From: Anderseniella sp963700735 | Lineage (GTDB): Bacteria; Pseudomonadota; Alphaproteobacteria; Rhizobiales; Aestuariivirgaceae | Length of the DNA: 64,000 bases | Reading direction: 5' to 3' | NCBI GenBank assembly: GCA_963700735.1 | Contig: CAVOYR010000009.1 | Span: forward strand, 1 to 64,000 | Shown: positions 1-8,541 of the stretch, piece after piece | Position numbering within the stretch: position 1 is the stretch's first letter | Layout: each line of letters opens with the position of its first letter | Position numbers and translations under genes: made by a program | The notes under the pieces: generated by a model | Seen by the model: the letters and a program-made list of their open reading frames with translations, nothing else | Told to the model about the DNA's origin: nothing | Databases searched by the model: none

Positions 1-1
1 G

Positions 2-1636
2 GAAGAGCTGGACGACATATCGTTCGAGGCGCTGTATCCGGAAGCGCGCGAAGGCATCATGAAGCGGCTCGAAACGCTGCGGGCCGAGTCCGGCGACATC
101 CTGACCAACATCGAGGAACGGCTGACCGACCAGCTTGCCTCGCACGGCATCACCGCCAACGTGACGGGCCGCGAGAAGAAGCCCTATTCGATCTGGCGCA
201 AGATGCAGCGCAAGGACCTGTCGCTTGGCCAGTTGTCGGACATCTTCGGTTTCCGGGTGATCGTCAACAACGTCGCCGACTGCTATCGCGCGCTGGGCGT
301 GGCGCATACCACCTGGCGGGTGGTGCCGGGCCGGTTCAAGGACTACATCTCGAACCCCAAGCAGAACGATTACCGCTCAATCCACACCACCATCATCGGC
401 CCGCACCGCAAGCGCGTGGAACTGCAGATCCGCACCAGTGACATGGACGCTGTGGCCGAACGCGGCGTGGCGGCCCACAGCTTCTACAAGGACGTGGCAG
501 ACCCGATGGCTGCCGAGCGCGGCGCGCGGGTGGAACAGGGTGATTCCAATGCCTTCAAGTGGTTGCGATCGCTTGTTGAGAGCATGGCGGAGGGCGATCA
601 CCCTGGTGAATTCCTCGAGCACACCCGGCTTGAACTGTTCGCCGACCAGGTGTTCTGCTTCACGCCCAAGGGCGCGCTGATTGCCCTGCCAAAGGGCGCC
701 AATGCCATCGACTTCGCCTACGCCGTCCACACCGACGTTGGCAATTCCTGCGTGGGATGCCGCATCAATGGCCGCCACGCGCCGCTGATGACCGAACTGG
801 GCAATGGCGACGAGGTCGAGATTATCCGCTCGCAGGCCCAGACACCGCCGGCAGCCTGGGAGAAGATTGCGCACACCGGCAAGGCACGTGCCGCCATCCG
901 CCGCGCGACCCGCATTGCCGTTCGTGACCAGTACGCCGGGCTGGGGTCCGAAATCCTTGAGCGCCAGCTGGCCCGGTTCGAGGCGGTCTATGACACCAAG
1001 CTGGCGTCCGAAGCGTTTCGCAAGCTGGGCGTCGGGTCGCTGGACGATGGACTTGCCGCGCTGGGCCGTGGCGAGATTCCGGTCAGTGACCTCCTCACAG
1101 CGCTGGGCTTCGACGTCAAGGAAGTAAAGCCGCGCCGGGAGATGCGCCGATCCAGCCGCTCCAAGGCAGAAGACGGCAAGCGGTCGCTGGCGGTGCGCGG
1201 CGTCAACAGCAACCTGCCGCTGAAGATCGATGAAGCGACCGGTGCGGTCCCGGGCGAGCGCATTGTCGGCATCCTCAAGCGCGGTCAAGGCATTACAATT
1301 TATCCGATTTTCTCGGAGGCCCTTCAAAAGTTCGACGACGAACCCGATTTATGGGTAGACCTTGCCTGGGCCGAGGACGTGGAAGGCGACCTCTATCCGG
1401 CAAGGTTGCACGTGGTGCTGCACAACGAGGTTGGCGCGCTTGGCCAGTTGACGCAGTGCATCGCTGATGGCGGTGCCAACATCGAAAACCTGCAGATGAC
1501 CACACGTGCCCGTGACTTCTACAACATTGACGTGACCGTCGAGGTTGAGGATATCAGGCACCTGAACCGGATCATCAACGAACTTGGCCGCAAGCCGCTG
1601 ATCTCTTCGGTGAAACGCGCCACCGGAAATTCATGA
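2..1636 (+). CDS. rsh: RelA/SpoT bifunctional (p)ppGpp synthetase/hydrolase, 5'-truncated by window edge
   Basis: Makes and degrades the alarmone (p)ppGpp in the cytoplasm. The frame is open from base 2 with no start, so the N-terminal HD hydrolase domain lies outside the window. What remains begins in the linker and contains the synthetase domain (motifs YSIWRKMQRKDLS, DIFGFRVIV, NDYRSIHTT, ELQIRT), then a TGS domain (VFCFTPKGALIALPKGA, FAYAVHTDVG), and a C-terminal ACT domain (HNEVGALGQLTQCIADGGAN). Alphaproteobacteria usually have a single long Rsh, and its position before pyrE and the acpS-lepB-rnc-era cluster fits Hyphomicrobiales. The internal ATG at 59 is not the real start. Confidence 0.96.
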   Translation, partial: EELDDISFEALYPEAREGIMKRLETLRAESGDILTNIEERLTDQLASHGITANVTGREKKPYSIWRKMQRKDLSLGQLSDIFGFRVIVNNVADCYRALGVAHTTWRVVPGRFKDYISNPKQNDYRSIHTTIIGPHRKRVELQIRTSDMDAVAERGVAAHSFYKDVADPMAAERGARVEQGDSNAFKWLRSLVESMAEGDHPGEFLEHTRLELFADQVFCFTPKGALIALPKGANAIDFAYAVHTDVGNSCVGCRINGRHAPLMTELGNGDEVEIIRSQAQTPPAAWEKIAHTGKARAAIRRATRIAVRDQYAGLGSEILERQLARFEAVYDTKLASEAFRKLGVGSLDDGLAALGRGEIPVSDLLTALGFDVKEVKPRREMRRSSRSKAEDGKRSLAVRGVNSNLPLKIDEATGAVPGERIVGILKRGQGITIYPIFSEALQKFDDEPDLWVDLAWAEDVEGDLYPARLHVVLHNEVGALGQLTQCIADGGANIENLQMTTRARDFYNIDVTVEVEDIRHLNRIINELGRKPLISSVKRATGNS

Positions 1637-1686
1637 AACTGCCTTCCTGGTGACGAATCCAAACCAGACTGACGGACGCTTTCAAC

Positions 1687-2277
1687 ATGCTGACACAAGA
1701 CCAGGTACTTGACGAGTTTCGCGCTGCCGGCGCGCTGCTTGAAGGCCATTTCATCCTGTCCTCCGGCCTGCACAGCCCACGCTACCTGCAGTGCGCGCGG
1801 GTGCTGATGGATGCGGCGCGGGCCGACCGCTTGTGTGCGACGCTGGCGGCCAAGGTAAGCAGTGCGGGCTTCGGCAGCATCGATCTGGTGGTGTCGCCTG
1901 CCATGGGCGGCGTTGTCGTTGGCTACGAGATGGGCCGCCAGCTTGGCGTGCCGGCAATCTTCTGCGAGCGGGTCGAGGGTACCCTGACGTTCCGCCGCGG
2001 CTTCGAGATTACACCCGGCGCGCGCTGCCTGATGGTCGAGGACATCGTCACCACCGGGCTGTCGTCACGCGAATGCATTGCCGCAATCGCCGGGCAGGGC
2101 GGGGAAACCATCGGCGCTGCCTGCCTGATCGACCGCTCCGGCGGCAAGGCAGACGTTGGCGTGCCGCTGATCTCGCTGGCCGAACTTGAGGTACCAGCCT
2201 ATGAGCCGACCCGGTTGCCACCTGAACTGGCCGCCATCGAAGCCATCAAGCCCGGCAGCCGTGGCCTGAAATCGTGA
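1687..2277 (+). CDS. pyrE: Orotate phosphoribosyltransferase
   Basis: Transfers phosphoribose from PRPP to orotate to make OMP, the fifth step of pyrimidine synthesis. The 196-residue protein carries the PRPP-binding motif as MVEDIVTTGLSS near residue 118 and the type-I PRTase core PAMGGVVVGYEMGRQL. The opening EFRAAGALLEGHFILSSGLHS is typical of short bacterial PyrE. It starts about 50 bp after rsh in the same direction and is probably co-transcribed with it. Confidence 0.95.
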   Translation: MLTQDQVLDEFRAAGALLEGHFILSSGLHSPRYLQCARVLMDAARADRLCATLAAKVSSAGFGSIDLVVSPAMGGVVVGYEMGRQLGVPAIFCERVEGTLTFRRGFEITPGARCLMVEDIVTTGLSSRECIAAIAGQGGETIGAACLIDRSGGKADVGVPLISLAELEVPAYEPTRLPPELAAIEAIKPGSRGLKS

Positions 2278-2308
2278 TGACCGGTTACTCCGAAGGCAAG
2301 ACGTTCCC

Positions 2309-2968
2309 ATGATCCTGAAACGGCGCACAGCGGTTGGGTTCTGGCGGAAGACGCGAAACGTCTTCTGGCCGGAGATCGGTTTCAACCGTGCCGCCAAGTA
2401 CATGTCGCACAAGGTCAACCGTATCAGCGGCTCGCCACACGCCATCGCGCTCGGCTTTGCCGCGGGTGCGTTTGCCTCCTTCACGCCGGCCATCGGGTTT
2501 CACTTCTTTCTTGCCGCTATCGTTGCCTGGGTGATTGGCGGCAACATACTGGCGTCTGCCATCGGCACCGTTGTCGGCAATCCGCTGACGTTCCCGTTCA
2601 TCTGGTTCGCCACCCACAACGTCGGCAGCGTGATGCTGGGACAGCGCGGACGGCAGGAAATCAACCTCAGCGTGCCCGACGGCGGCATGGCGTTGATGGT
2701 CAGCGAACCAGGCAGGTTTTTTGCCGAACTGTGGGCAGGCCTTGAGCCGGTGTTCTGGCCGATGTGCGTGGGTGCCATTCCGCTGGGCGTGGCGTGCGGG
2801 GCGGTGTGCTATTTCCTGCTGAAGCCGGCCGTGGCGCGCTACAAGGTGCGCCGGGCCGCCATTCGCGAACGGCGCAAGGCCGAACTGCGCGAAAAACGCA
2901 GCGCCGAGGCGGCAAGAATTGAAGTGATGGCCAGCAGTGACGCCAACCAGGCGGGGCCGCAGCAATGA
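2309..2968 (+). CDS. DUF2062 membrane protein
   Basis: A 219-residue inner-membrane protein with the DUF2062 signature: an N-terminal basic segment, then hydrophobic stretches around residues 50-95 (FTPAIGFHFFLAAIVAWVIG; TVVGNPLTFPFIWFATHN) and 150-180, and a highly charged C-terminal tail rich in Arg, Lys and Glu. Function is unknown. Homologues sit beside acpS in many alphaproteobacteria. Its stop overlaps the acpS start (ATGA), indicating translational coupling. Confidence 0.85.
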   Translation: MILKRRTAVGFWRKTRNVFWPEIGFNRAAKYMSHKVNRISGSPHAIALGFAAGAFASFTPAIGFHFFLAAIVAWVIGGNILASAIGTVVGNPLTFPFIWFATHNVGSVMLGQRGRQEINLSVPDGGMALMVSEPGRFFAELWAGLEPVFWPMCVGAIPLGVACGAVCYFLLKPAVARYKVRRAAIRERRKAELREKRSAEAARIEVMASSDANQAGPQQ

Positions 2969-3384
2969 TCCTCGGCGTTGGCAACGACATGGTCGACATC
3001 CGCCGCATCGAGCAGACGCTCGAACGCTTCGGTGACCGGTTCCTTGACCGCATTTTCACGCCCGTCGAGCGCGCCAAGTCTGACCGCCGCATGCAGCGTG
3101 CTGCCTCCTATGCAAAGCGCTTTGCCGCAAAGGAAGCCTGCTCCAAGGCGTTGGGTACCGGGTTTCGCAAGAGCGTTTACTGGCGCGACATGGGGGTGGT
3201 GAACCTGGCCAGCGGGCGCCCCACCATGAAGCTGACCGGCGGCGCGCTTGCCCAACTCAACTCGCTGATGCCGGACGGCATGCAGCCCGACATCCACGTC
3301 ACCATCACCGACGATTACCCATGGGCCCAGGCGATTGTCATCGTCTCGGCGGTGCCGGTGGCTGATGCCCCGCGGGGGACGTGA
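2965..3384 (+). CDS. acpS: Holo-[acyl-carrier-protein] synthase
   Basis: Transfers 4'-phosphopantetheine from CoA to the serine of acyl carrier protein, activating it for fatty acid synthesis. 139 residues, family-typical length. Conserved metal-binding motifs are visible: GVGNDMVDIRRIE at the N-terminus (catalytic Asp) and AKRFAAKEACSKALGTG around residue 50 (catalytic Glu). Overlaps the DUF2062 gene by 4 nt and is followed 115 bp later by lepB. Confidence 0.95.
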   Translation: MILGVGNDMVDIRRIEQTLERFGDRFLDRIFTPVERAKSDRRMQRAASYAKRFAAKEACSKALGTGFRKSVYWRDMGVVNLASGRPTMKLTGGALAQLNSLMPDGMQPDIHVTITDDYPWAQAIVIVSAVPVADAPRGT

Positions 3385-3499
3385 TGCTGTTGCAATTCTG
3401 CCGATAAACTGCGACATGACACGCAAAGCGGCGCAAACAACCTGCGGTACCGGTGCGGATTCTGCGCCTGGCCCTTGATTGACCAGGAAAGTACAAATC

Positions 3500-4291
3500 A
3501 TGCCTTCAGACGTGAACCGGTCACGCAAGAAGACAGAAGACGGCGGCTGGGAGACGATCAAGGTTATCGTCCAGGCCCTGTTGATCGCGTTTGTGGTCCG
3601 CACGTTCTTCTTCCAGCCATTCAACATTCCGTCCGAATCGATGGTGCCGACGCTGCGGGTGGGCGACTATCTGTTCGTCAACAAGCTGAGCTACGGCTAC
3701 TCCAAATACTCGTTCAACTTCACGTTCGGCCTGTTGGGCAACACCATCTTCAAGTTCGGCCCGGTGCCGATCGAGGGCCGCATCTTTGCAAGTCTGCCCG
3801 AGCGCGGCGACGTGGTGGTGTTCAAGCTGCCGACAGACAACGAGACCGACTACATCAAGCGCGTCATAGGCTTGCCCGGCGACAAGATCCAGATGATCGA
3901 GGGCGTGTTGCACATCAACGGCACCGCCGTGGCGATGCAGCCGGTCGAGGGTTTCATCAACCCCGACCATGAGAGCAAGCGCGAAGCAAAGCAGTTCAAC
4001 GAAACACTGCCGAACGGCGTCACCCACAAGGTCATCGACCTGTACCAGTCCGATGCCGACAACACGGATGTCTACACCGTGCCTGAAGGCCAGTACTTCA
4101 TGATGGGCGACAACCGCGACAACTCGACGGACAGCCGCTTTCTCAACGACGTCGGTTTCGTGCCGTACGAAAACATGGTCGGCAAGGCCACCATCCTGTT
4201 CTTCTCGCACGGGCCGGATGGAGCGTTCTGGGAGGTCTGGAAATGGCCGACCAACATCCGCTGGGGCCGGCTGTTCCGCTTCGTCGAATGA
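3500..4291 (+). CDS. lepB: Signal peptidase I
   Basis: Inner-membrane serine protease that removes signal peptides from exported proteins. One N-terminal membrane segment (VIVQALLIAFVVRTFFFQPF), then the catalytic Ser in PSESMVPTL, the Lys region DYIKRVIGLPGD and the C-terminal box MGDNRDNSTDSR. I chose the ATG at 3500 because AGGAAA lies about 10 nt upstream; an in-frame TTG at 3479 would add seven residues. 263 aa. Precedes rnc, with which it overlaps (ATGA). Confidence 0.95.
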   Translation: MPSDVNRSRKKTEDGGWETIKVIVQALLIAFVVRTFFFQPFNIPSESMVPTLRVGDYLFVNKLSYGYSKYSFNFTFGLLGNTIFKFGPVPIEGRIFASLPERGDVVVFKLPTDNETDYIKRVIGLPGDKIQMIEGVLHINGTAVAMQPVEGFINPDHESKREAKQFNETLPNGVTHKVIDLYQSDADNTDVYTVPEGQYFMMGDNRDNSTDSRFLNDVGFVPYENMVGKATILFFSHGPDGAFWEVWKWPTNIRWGRLFRFVE

Positions 4292-4977
4292 TACGCAGGG
4301 ACGAGGCCGTGGCCGCGCTGAAACAGCGGCTGGGCTACAGTTTCAGGGACGAGAGCCTGCTCGACAGGGCCTTGACCCACGCCAGTGGTACCGCCCGGGG
4401 AGGCATCGGCAACAATGAACGCCTCGAGTTCCTCGGCGACCGCGTGCTGGGCCTGGTGGTTGCGCAGAACCTCTATGAACAGCATGATGCGGTGCCCGAA
4501 GGTGAGCTTGCCCGCATGCTGAACGCCATGGTGCGGCGGGAAATGTGTACCGATGTGGCAAGGCGGCTCGACATCGGGCCGGCGCTGCAACTGGCCGGCA
4601 AGGGTGCCAAACGCACCGTCATCACCGACAACATCCTCGGCGATGCCTGCGAAGCGCTGATTGCCGCGATCTACCTGGACGGCGGGCTGGAAGCGGCTGC
4701 CGCGTTCATCACCGCGAACTGGCACGAAGCCTTTCAGCGGGCGCCGGGCATGCGCAAGGATGCCAAGACGATGCTGCAGGAGTGGGCCGCTGCACGGGCA
4801 TTGCCGCCACCGGCCTACGAGATTGTCGGCCAGTCCGGGCCGGACCATGAGCCGCAATTCACCGTGCGCCTTGATATAAAGGACCGCGAGCCCGCTGAAG
4901 GCGTGGCAGGATCGCGCCGCCTGGCAGAACAGACCGCCGCCACCAATTTCCTCAAACGGGAGAAGATCTGGAAATGA
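4288..4977 (+). CDS. rnc: Ribonuclease III
   Basis: Double-strand-specific endoribonuclease for rRNA and mRNA processing. The RNase III signature NERLEFLGDRVLGLVV is present near residue 45, with the second acidic cluster GDACEALIAAIYLDGG, then a C-terminal double-stranded RNA-binding domain ending in the usual alanine-rich helix (AEQTAATNFLK). I prefer the ATG at 4288, which overlaps the lepB stop by 4 nt, to an upstream ATG at 4243 that would extend into lepB. Overlaps era by 4 nt. Confidence 0.95.
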   Translation: MIRRDEAVAALKQRLGYSFRDESLLDRALTHASGTARGGIGNNERLEFLGDRVLGLVVAQNLYEQHDAVPEGELARMLNAMVRREMCTDVARRLDIGPALQLAGKGAKRTVITDNILGDACEALIAAIYLDGGLEAAAAFITANWHEAFQRAPGMRKDAKTMLQEWAAARALPPPAYEIVGQSGPDHEPQFTVRLDIKDREPAEGVAGSRRLAEQTAATNFLKREKIWK

Positions 4978-5903
4978 ACGAGACTTCCTCCGAAGCAGCT
5001 GAAACCCCGATCGAAGGCCGCAAGTGCGGTTTCGTCGCGCTCATCGGCGCACCCAACGCCGGCAAGTCCACGCTGCTGAACCAGCTGGTCGGCTCCAAGA
5101 TCGCCATTGTCACGCACAAGGTGCAGACGACGCGGGCGCGCATCAGGGCGATAGCGATCGAAGGTGACAGCCAGATCATCTTCGTCGATACGCCCGGCAT
5201 TTTCGCGCCCAAGCGCAAGCTGGACGAGGAAATGGTGAAGGCCGCGTGGGCAGGCGCGGCGGAGGCCGATGCCACGGTGTTGCTGATCGATGCGAAGGAC
5301 GGCCTCAACGATGAAAACCGCAAGATCGTCGAAGGGCTGAAGCACGCGGGCTTGAACCCCATCCTGGCGCTCAACAAGATCGACACGGTGCCCAGCGAAA
5401 GGCTGCTGGTGCTGGCGGACGAACTGAACAAGCTTCACCCGTTCACAGACACGTTCATGATCTCGGCGATGAAGGGCCATGGCGTGAACGACCTGAGAAC
5501 GACGCTGGCCGTGCGGATGCAGGAAGGACCGTGGCTCTACCCGGATGACCAGATTGCCGATCTGCCGTTGCGCATGCTGGCGTCCGAGATCACCCGCGAG
5601 AAACTGTACCTTCGGCTGCACGACGAGTTGCCCTATGCCTCGACGGTGGAGACCGAAACCTGGCAGGAGCGCAAGGACGGGTCGGTCAAGATCGAGCAGG
5701 TGGTGTTCGTCGAGCGCGACAGCCAGAAGAAGATCGTGCTGGGCAAGGGCGGACAGACGATCAAGGCCATCGGCCAGGCAGCCCGCGGCGAGATTTCCGA
5801 GGCCATCGGGCAGAAGGTGCACCTGTTCCTGTTCGTGAAGGTGCGCGAGAAGTGGGCGGAAGACCCGGAGCGCCTGCGGATGATGGGGTTGGGCCCGCGC
5901 TAG
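4974..5903 (+). CDS. era: GTPase Era
   Basis: Essential GTPase that binds the 3' end of 16S rRNA during 30S assembly. 309 residues. G1 is GAPNAGKSTLLNQ, G3 is DTPGIFAP, G4 is NKID, and the C-terminal KH domain contains VLGKGGQTIKAIGQAAR. A canonical rnc-era-recO arrangement, coupled to rnc by an ATGA overlap. Confidence 0.96.
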   Translation: MNETSSEAAETPIEGRKCGFVALIGAPNAGKSTLLNQLVGSKIAIVTHKVQTTRARIRAIAIEGDSQIIFVDTPGIFAPKRKLDEEMVKAAWAGAAEADATVLLIDAKDGLNDENRKIVEGLKHAGLNPILALNKIDTVPSERLLVLADELNKLHPFTDTFMISAMKGHGVNDLRTTLAVRMQEGPWLYPDDQIADLPLRMLASEITREKLYLRLHDELPYASTVETETWQERKDGSVKIEQVVFVERDSQKKIVLGKGGQTIKAIGQAARGEISEAIGQKVHLFLFVKVREKWAEDPERLRMMGLGPR

Positions 5904-5926
5904 ACGCAAAGGCCCGGGAGAACCGC

Positions 5927-6646
5927 ATGGAATGGCAAAGTGACGGTCTCATCCTGAATGTCCGCCGGCATGGCGAAACATCGGCCATCATCGACGTGCT
6001 GACCCGTGATCGCGGCCGTCATTCTGGCCTCGTGCGCGGCGGGCGCTCACGCACGCAACGCCCGGTCCTGCAGGCAGGAAACCTTGTGCACCTGGTATGG
6101 CGGGCGAGGCTTGAAGACCACCTCGGCCTGTTCAGCGCCGACCCGCAGCGGATGATCGTGGCGGGCGTCATCGACGACATGCCGAGGCTTGCTGCCGTTA
6201 CCACCGTGACCACGCTGGCAAGCCTGCTGCCAGAGCGTGAGCCGCACCCGCGCGTCTATGATGCCGCCATGCTGCTGCTCGACCATCTCAACGACGATGA
6301 CATCTGGCCTGCCTTGCTGGTGCGTTGGGAGATGGGCCTGCTGGATGAACTGGGCTTCGGCCTTGACCTTGGCCGCTGTGCCATATCCGGCGCAAGCGAC
6401 GGGCTGGCCTACGTGTCACCACGCACCGGCAAGGCAGTGACCGCCGCTGAAGGACTGGCGTGGAAGGACAAGCTGTTGCCGCTGCCGGGCTTTCTTGCGG
6501 GGGCCGCAGGAACGCCCAGCCGCGAGGACGTGGCCGACGGCTTGCGCCTGACAGGGCATTTCCTTGCCCGCCATGTGTTCGAGCCGCGCGGCATTGCAGC
6601 GCCCGAACAGCGATCCCGGATTGTCAGGTGGCTCAGGACCGGCTAG
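5927..6646 (+). CDS. recO: DNA repair protein RecO
   Basis: RecFOR-pathway mediator that helps load RecA on SSB-coated single-stranded DNA. 239 residues from the ATG at 5927, about 10 nt after a GGGAGAA-like Shine-Dalgarno. The N-terminal OB-fold region shows WQSDGLILNVRRHGETSAII and the central part LLDELGFGLDLGRCAISG is characteristic. The family's zinc-binding cysteines are only partly present, as is common in alphaproteobacteria. Lies 23 bp after era. Confidence 0.92.
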   Translation: MEWQSDGLILNVRRHGETSAIIDVLTRDRGRHSGLVRGGRSRTQRPVLQAGNLVHLVWRARLEDHLGLFSADPQRMIVAGVIDDMPRLAAVTTVTTLASLLPEREPHPRVYDAAMLLLDHLNDDDIWPALLVRWEMGLLDELGFGLDLGRCAISGASDGLAYVSPRTGKAVTAAEGLAWKDKLLPLPGFLAGAAGTPSREDVADGLRLTGHFLARHVFEPRGIAAPEQRSRIVRWLRTG

Positions 6647-6657
6647 CACTGCACGCC

Positions 6658-7446
6658 ATGCGAAGCTATTCATTCACCCACGCCATCAGCCGCTTGCCCG
6701 GCAACAGCATCACGGGCGGCCTGCGGGCCGTTGATACCGGCGCGCCCGATCTTGCCACGTTCATGGCCCACCACGCCGATTATGTCGCGGCCCTGCGCTC
6801 CACGGGTACCGAGGTGCGCGTGCTGGATGCACTGGAGGAATTTCCCGATTCGGTCTTCGTCGAAGACACCGCCCTGTGCTTGGCCGAAGGCGCAATCGTC
6901 ATGCGGCCCGGCGCTCCGACCCGGCTTGGCGAGGCGGCCCGGATGCGCCCGGTGCTGGAAGAGTACTACGGCGAGGTGCGCGAGATCGAGGCACCGGCCA
7001 CCATCGAAGGCGGTGACATCCTGGTGACGGAGAAGGAGATTCTCGTCGGCACGTCTGCGCGCACCAACGAGGCCGGTATCGCAGCACTGACAAGGCTTGT
7101 TGCCGACTGGGGCTACACGGTTCGCACCGTGAACACGCCTGAAGGCGTGCTGCACTTCAAGACCGACTGCTCGTTGCTGGATGAAGAGACCGTGCTTTCA
7201 ACTCGCAGGCTCGCAGCGTCCGGCTGCTTTGACGGCTATCGCATCATCCACGTGGCTGAAGGCGAGGAAGCTGCCGCCAACACCATCCGCTTCAACAACC
7301 TTGTGCTGATGCCGGCCGGTTTCCCCGCGACCCGCAATGTGCTGGCCGGGGCAGGGTACACCGTCCGCGAGATCGGCAATTCCGAAGCGGGCAAGCTGGA
7401 TGGCGGCATGTCGTGCCTCAGCCTGCGCTTCTCGCCCCTGCGCTGA
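6658..7446 (+). CDS. ddaH: Dimethylarginine dimethylaminohydrolase (dimethylargininase)
   Basis: Hydrolyses N-omega-methylated arginines to citrulline and methylamines; cytosolic amidinotransferase fold. 262 residues. Family landmarks are FPDSVFVEDTALC (substrate-binding acidic loop), EGGDILVT, the catalytic His in LHFKTDCSLLD, and the nucleophile Cys in the C-terminal GGMSCLSLRF. The frame extends upstream to 6460, but that part lies inside recO; the ATG at 6658 (MRSYSFTHAISRLPG) matches family N-termini. It starts 11 bp after recO. Arginine deiminase is excluded by length and the C-terminal motif. Confidence 0.9.
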   Translation: MRSYSFTHAISRLPGNSITGGLRAVDTGAPDLATFMAHHADYVAALRSTGTEVRVLDALEEFPDSVFVEDTALCLAEGAIVMRPGAPTRLGEAARMRPVLEEYYGEVREIEAPATIEGGDILVTEKEILVGTSARTNEAGIAALTRLVADWGYTVRTVNTPEGVLHFKTDCSLLDEETVLSTRRLAASGCFDGYRIIHVAEGEEAAANTIRFNNLVLMPAGFPATRNVLAGAGYTVREIGNSEAGKLDGGMSCLSLRFSPLR

Positions 7447-7522
7447 TTGTTCCATTGCAGCCCGGCTTCATCCTGCTAGAACGTCAGCCAGCAAAACAAA
7501 TAGATATCCAGGAGACCTGACC

Positions 7523-7927
<405 letters not shown>

Positions 7928-7933
7928 GCGGTC

Positions 7934-8221
7934 ATGATCCTCGACTTCTTCACCGGCTTTGCCGTCTTCTTCATCATCTGGTGGCTGGTGCTGTTTACCG
8001 TACTGCCATGGGGCATGCGGTCTGCCCATGAAGCGGGCGAAGAGGTGAGGCCAGGCCACGAGCGGGCGGCACCGGCCCGGGTCAACATGTGGCGCAAGTT
8101 CGTGGTGACGACCATCGTCACGCTGTTCGTCTACGCGTTCTACTACTGGTTGATGTACTACAGCGGCCTGACGCTCGAAGACGTGCCGTTCCTGCCGAGA
8201 ATGCCCAGCATCGGAAACTGA
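7934..8221 (+). CDS. DUF1467 small membrane protein
   Basis: 95-residue inner-membrane protein with two hydrophobic segments (FFTGFAVFFIIWWLVLFTVL and FVVTTIVTLFVYAFYYWLMY) joined by a charged cytoplasmic-type loop. This is the DUF1467 family, of unknown function, almost always found between mce and proS in rhizobia. It follows mce by 6 bp and is probably translated from the same message. Confidence 0.85.
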   Translation: MILDFFTGFAVFFIIWWLVLFTVLPWGMRSAHEAGEEVRPGHERAAPARVNMWRKFVVTTIVTLFVYAFYYWLMYYSGLTLEDVPFLPRMPSIGN

Positions 8222-8251
8222 GGCGCCGTTTCGCGGCACCTGTCGCGCATC

Positions 8252-8367
8252 AAAAAAGGCAGGGACGCAATGCCCTGCCTTGAACTTGTGTGATCTGATA
8301 GCCCGATTTGGTAAGGGCGTTTCCTCCCCAGACTTGCGGTCTGGCCAGCAACTCGTTGGCTGCGTTG
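8252..8367 (-). ncRNA. Probable trans-encoded small RNA upstream of proS (αr45-like?)
   Basis: The 320-bp gap between DUF1467 and proS holds a complete transcription unit on the minus strand. A sigma-70-like promoter is visible (-35 TTTACA at 8396-8401; -10 TATGGT at 8374-8379; 16-bp spacer). A perfect hairpin CCAGAC/GTCTGG sits at 8328-8344. An intrinsic terminator (9-bp stem AAGGCAGGG/CCCTGCCTT at 8256-8281, followed on the minus strand by six U) ends it near 8252, giving an RNA of about 116 nt. I recall that rhizobial αr45 small RNAs lie next to proS, but the family assignment is from memory and unverified. Confidence 0.6.
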
Positions 8368-8541
8368 AGGCGGACCATACAAGATTGTCCGGGCTTGTAA
8401 AGTTAAAATGTCGCAGCCGGTGCGCGTTGCGGGCAGTCGGCCGCACAGTTCCACTTTGTCAAACCGCCGCGTTTCGATTAAGAACGCCCCGAACCTTACT
8501 CCCGCCTGCCATTGTTGGCAGCTGCCGACCAGAGACCTCAC

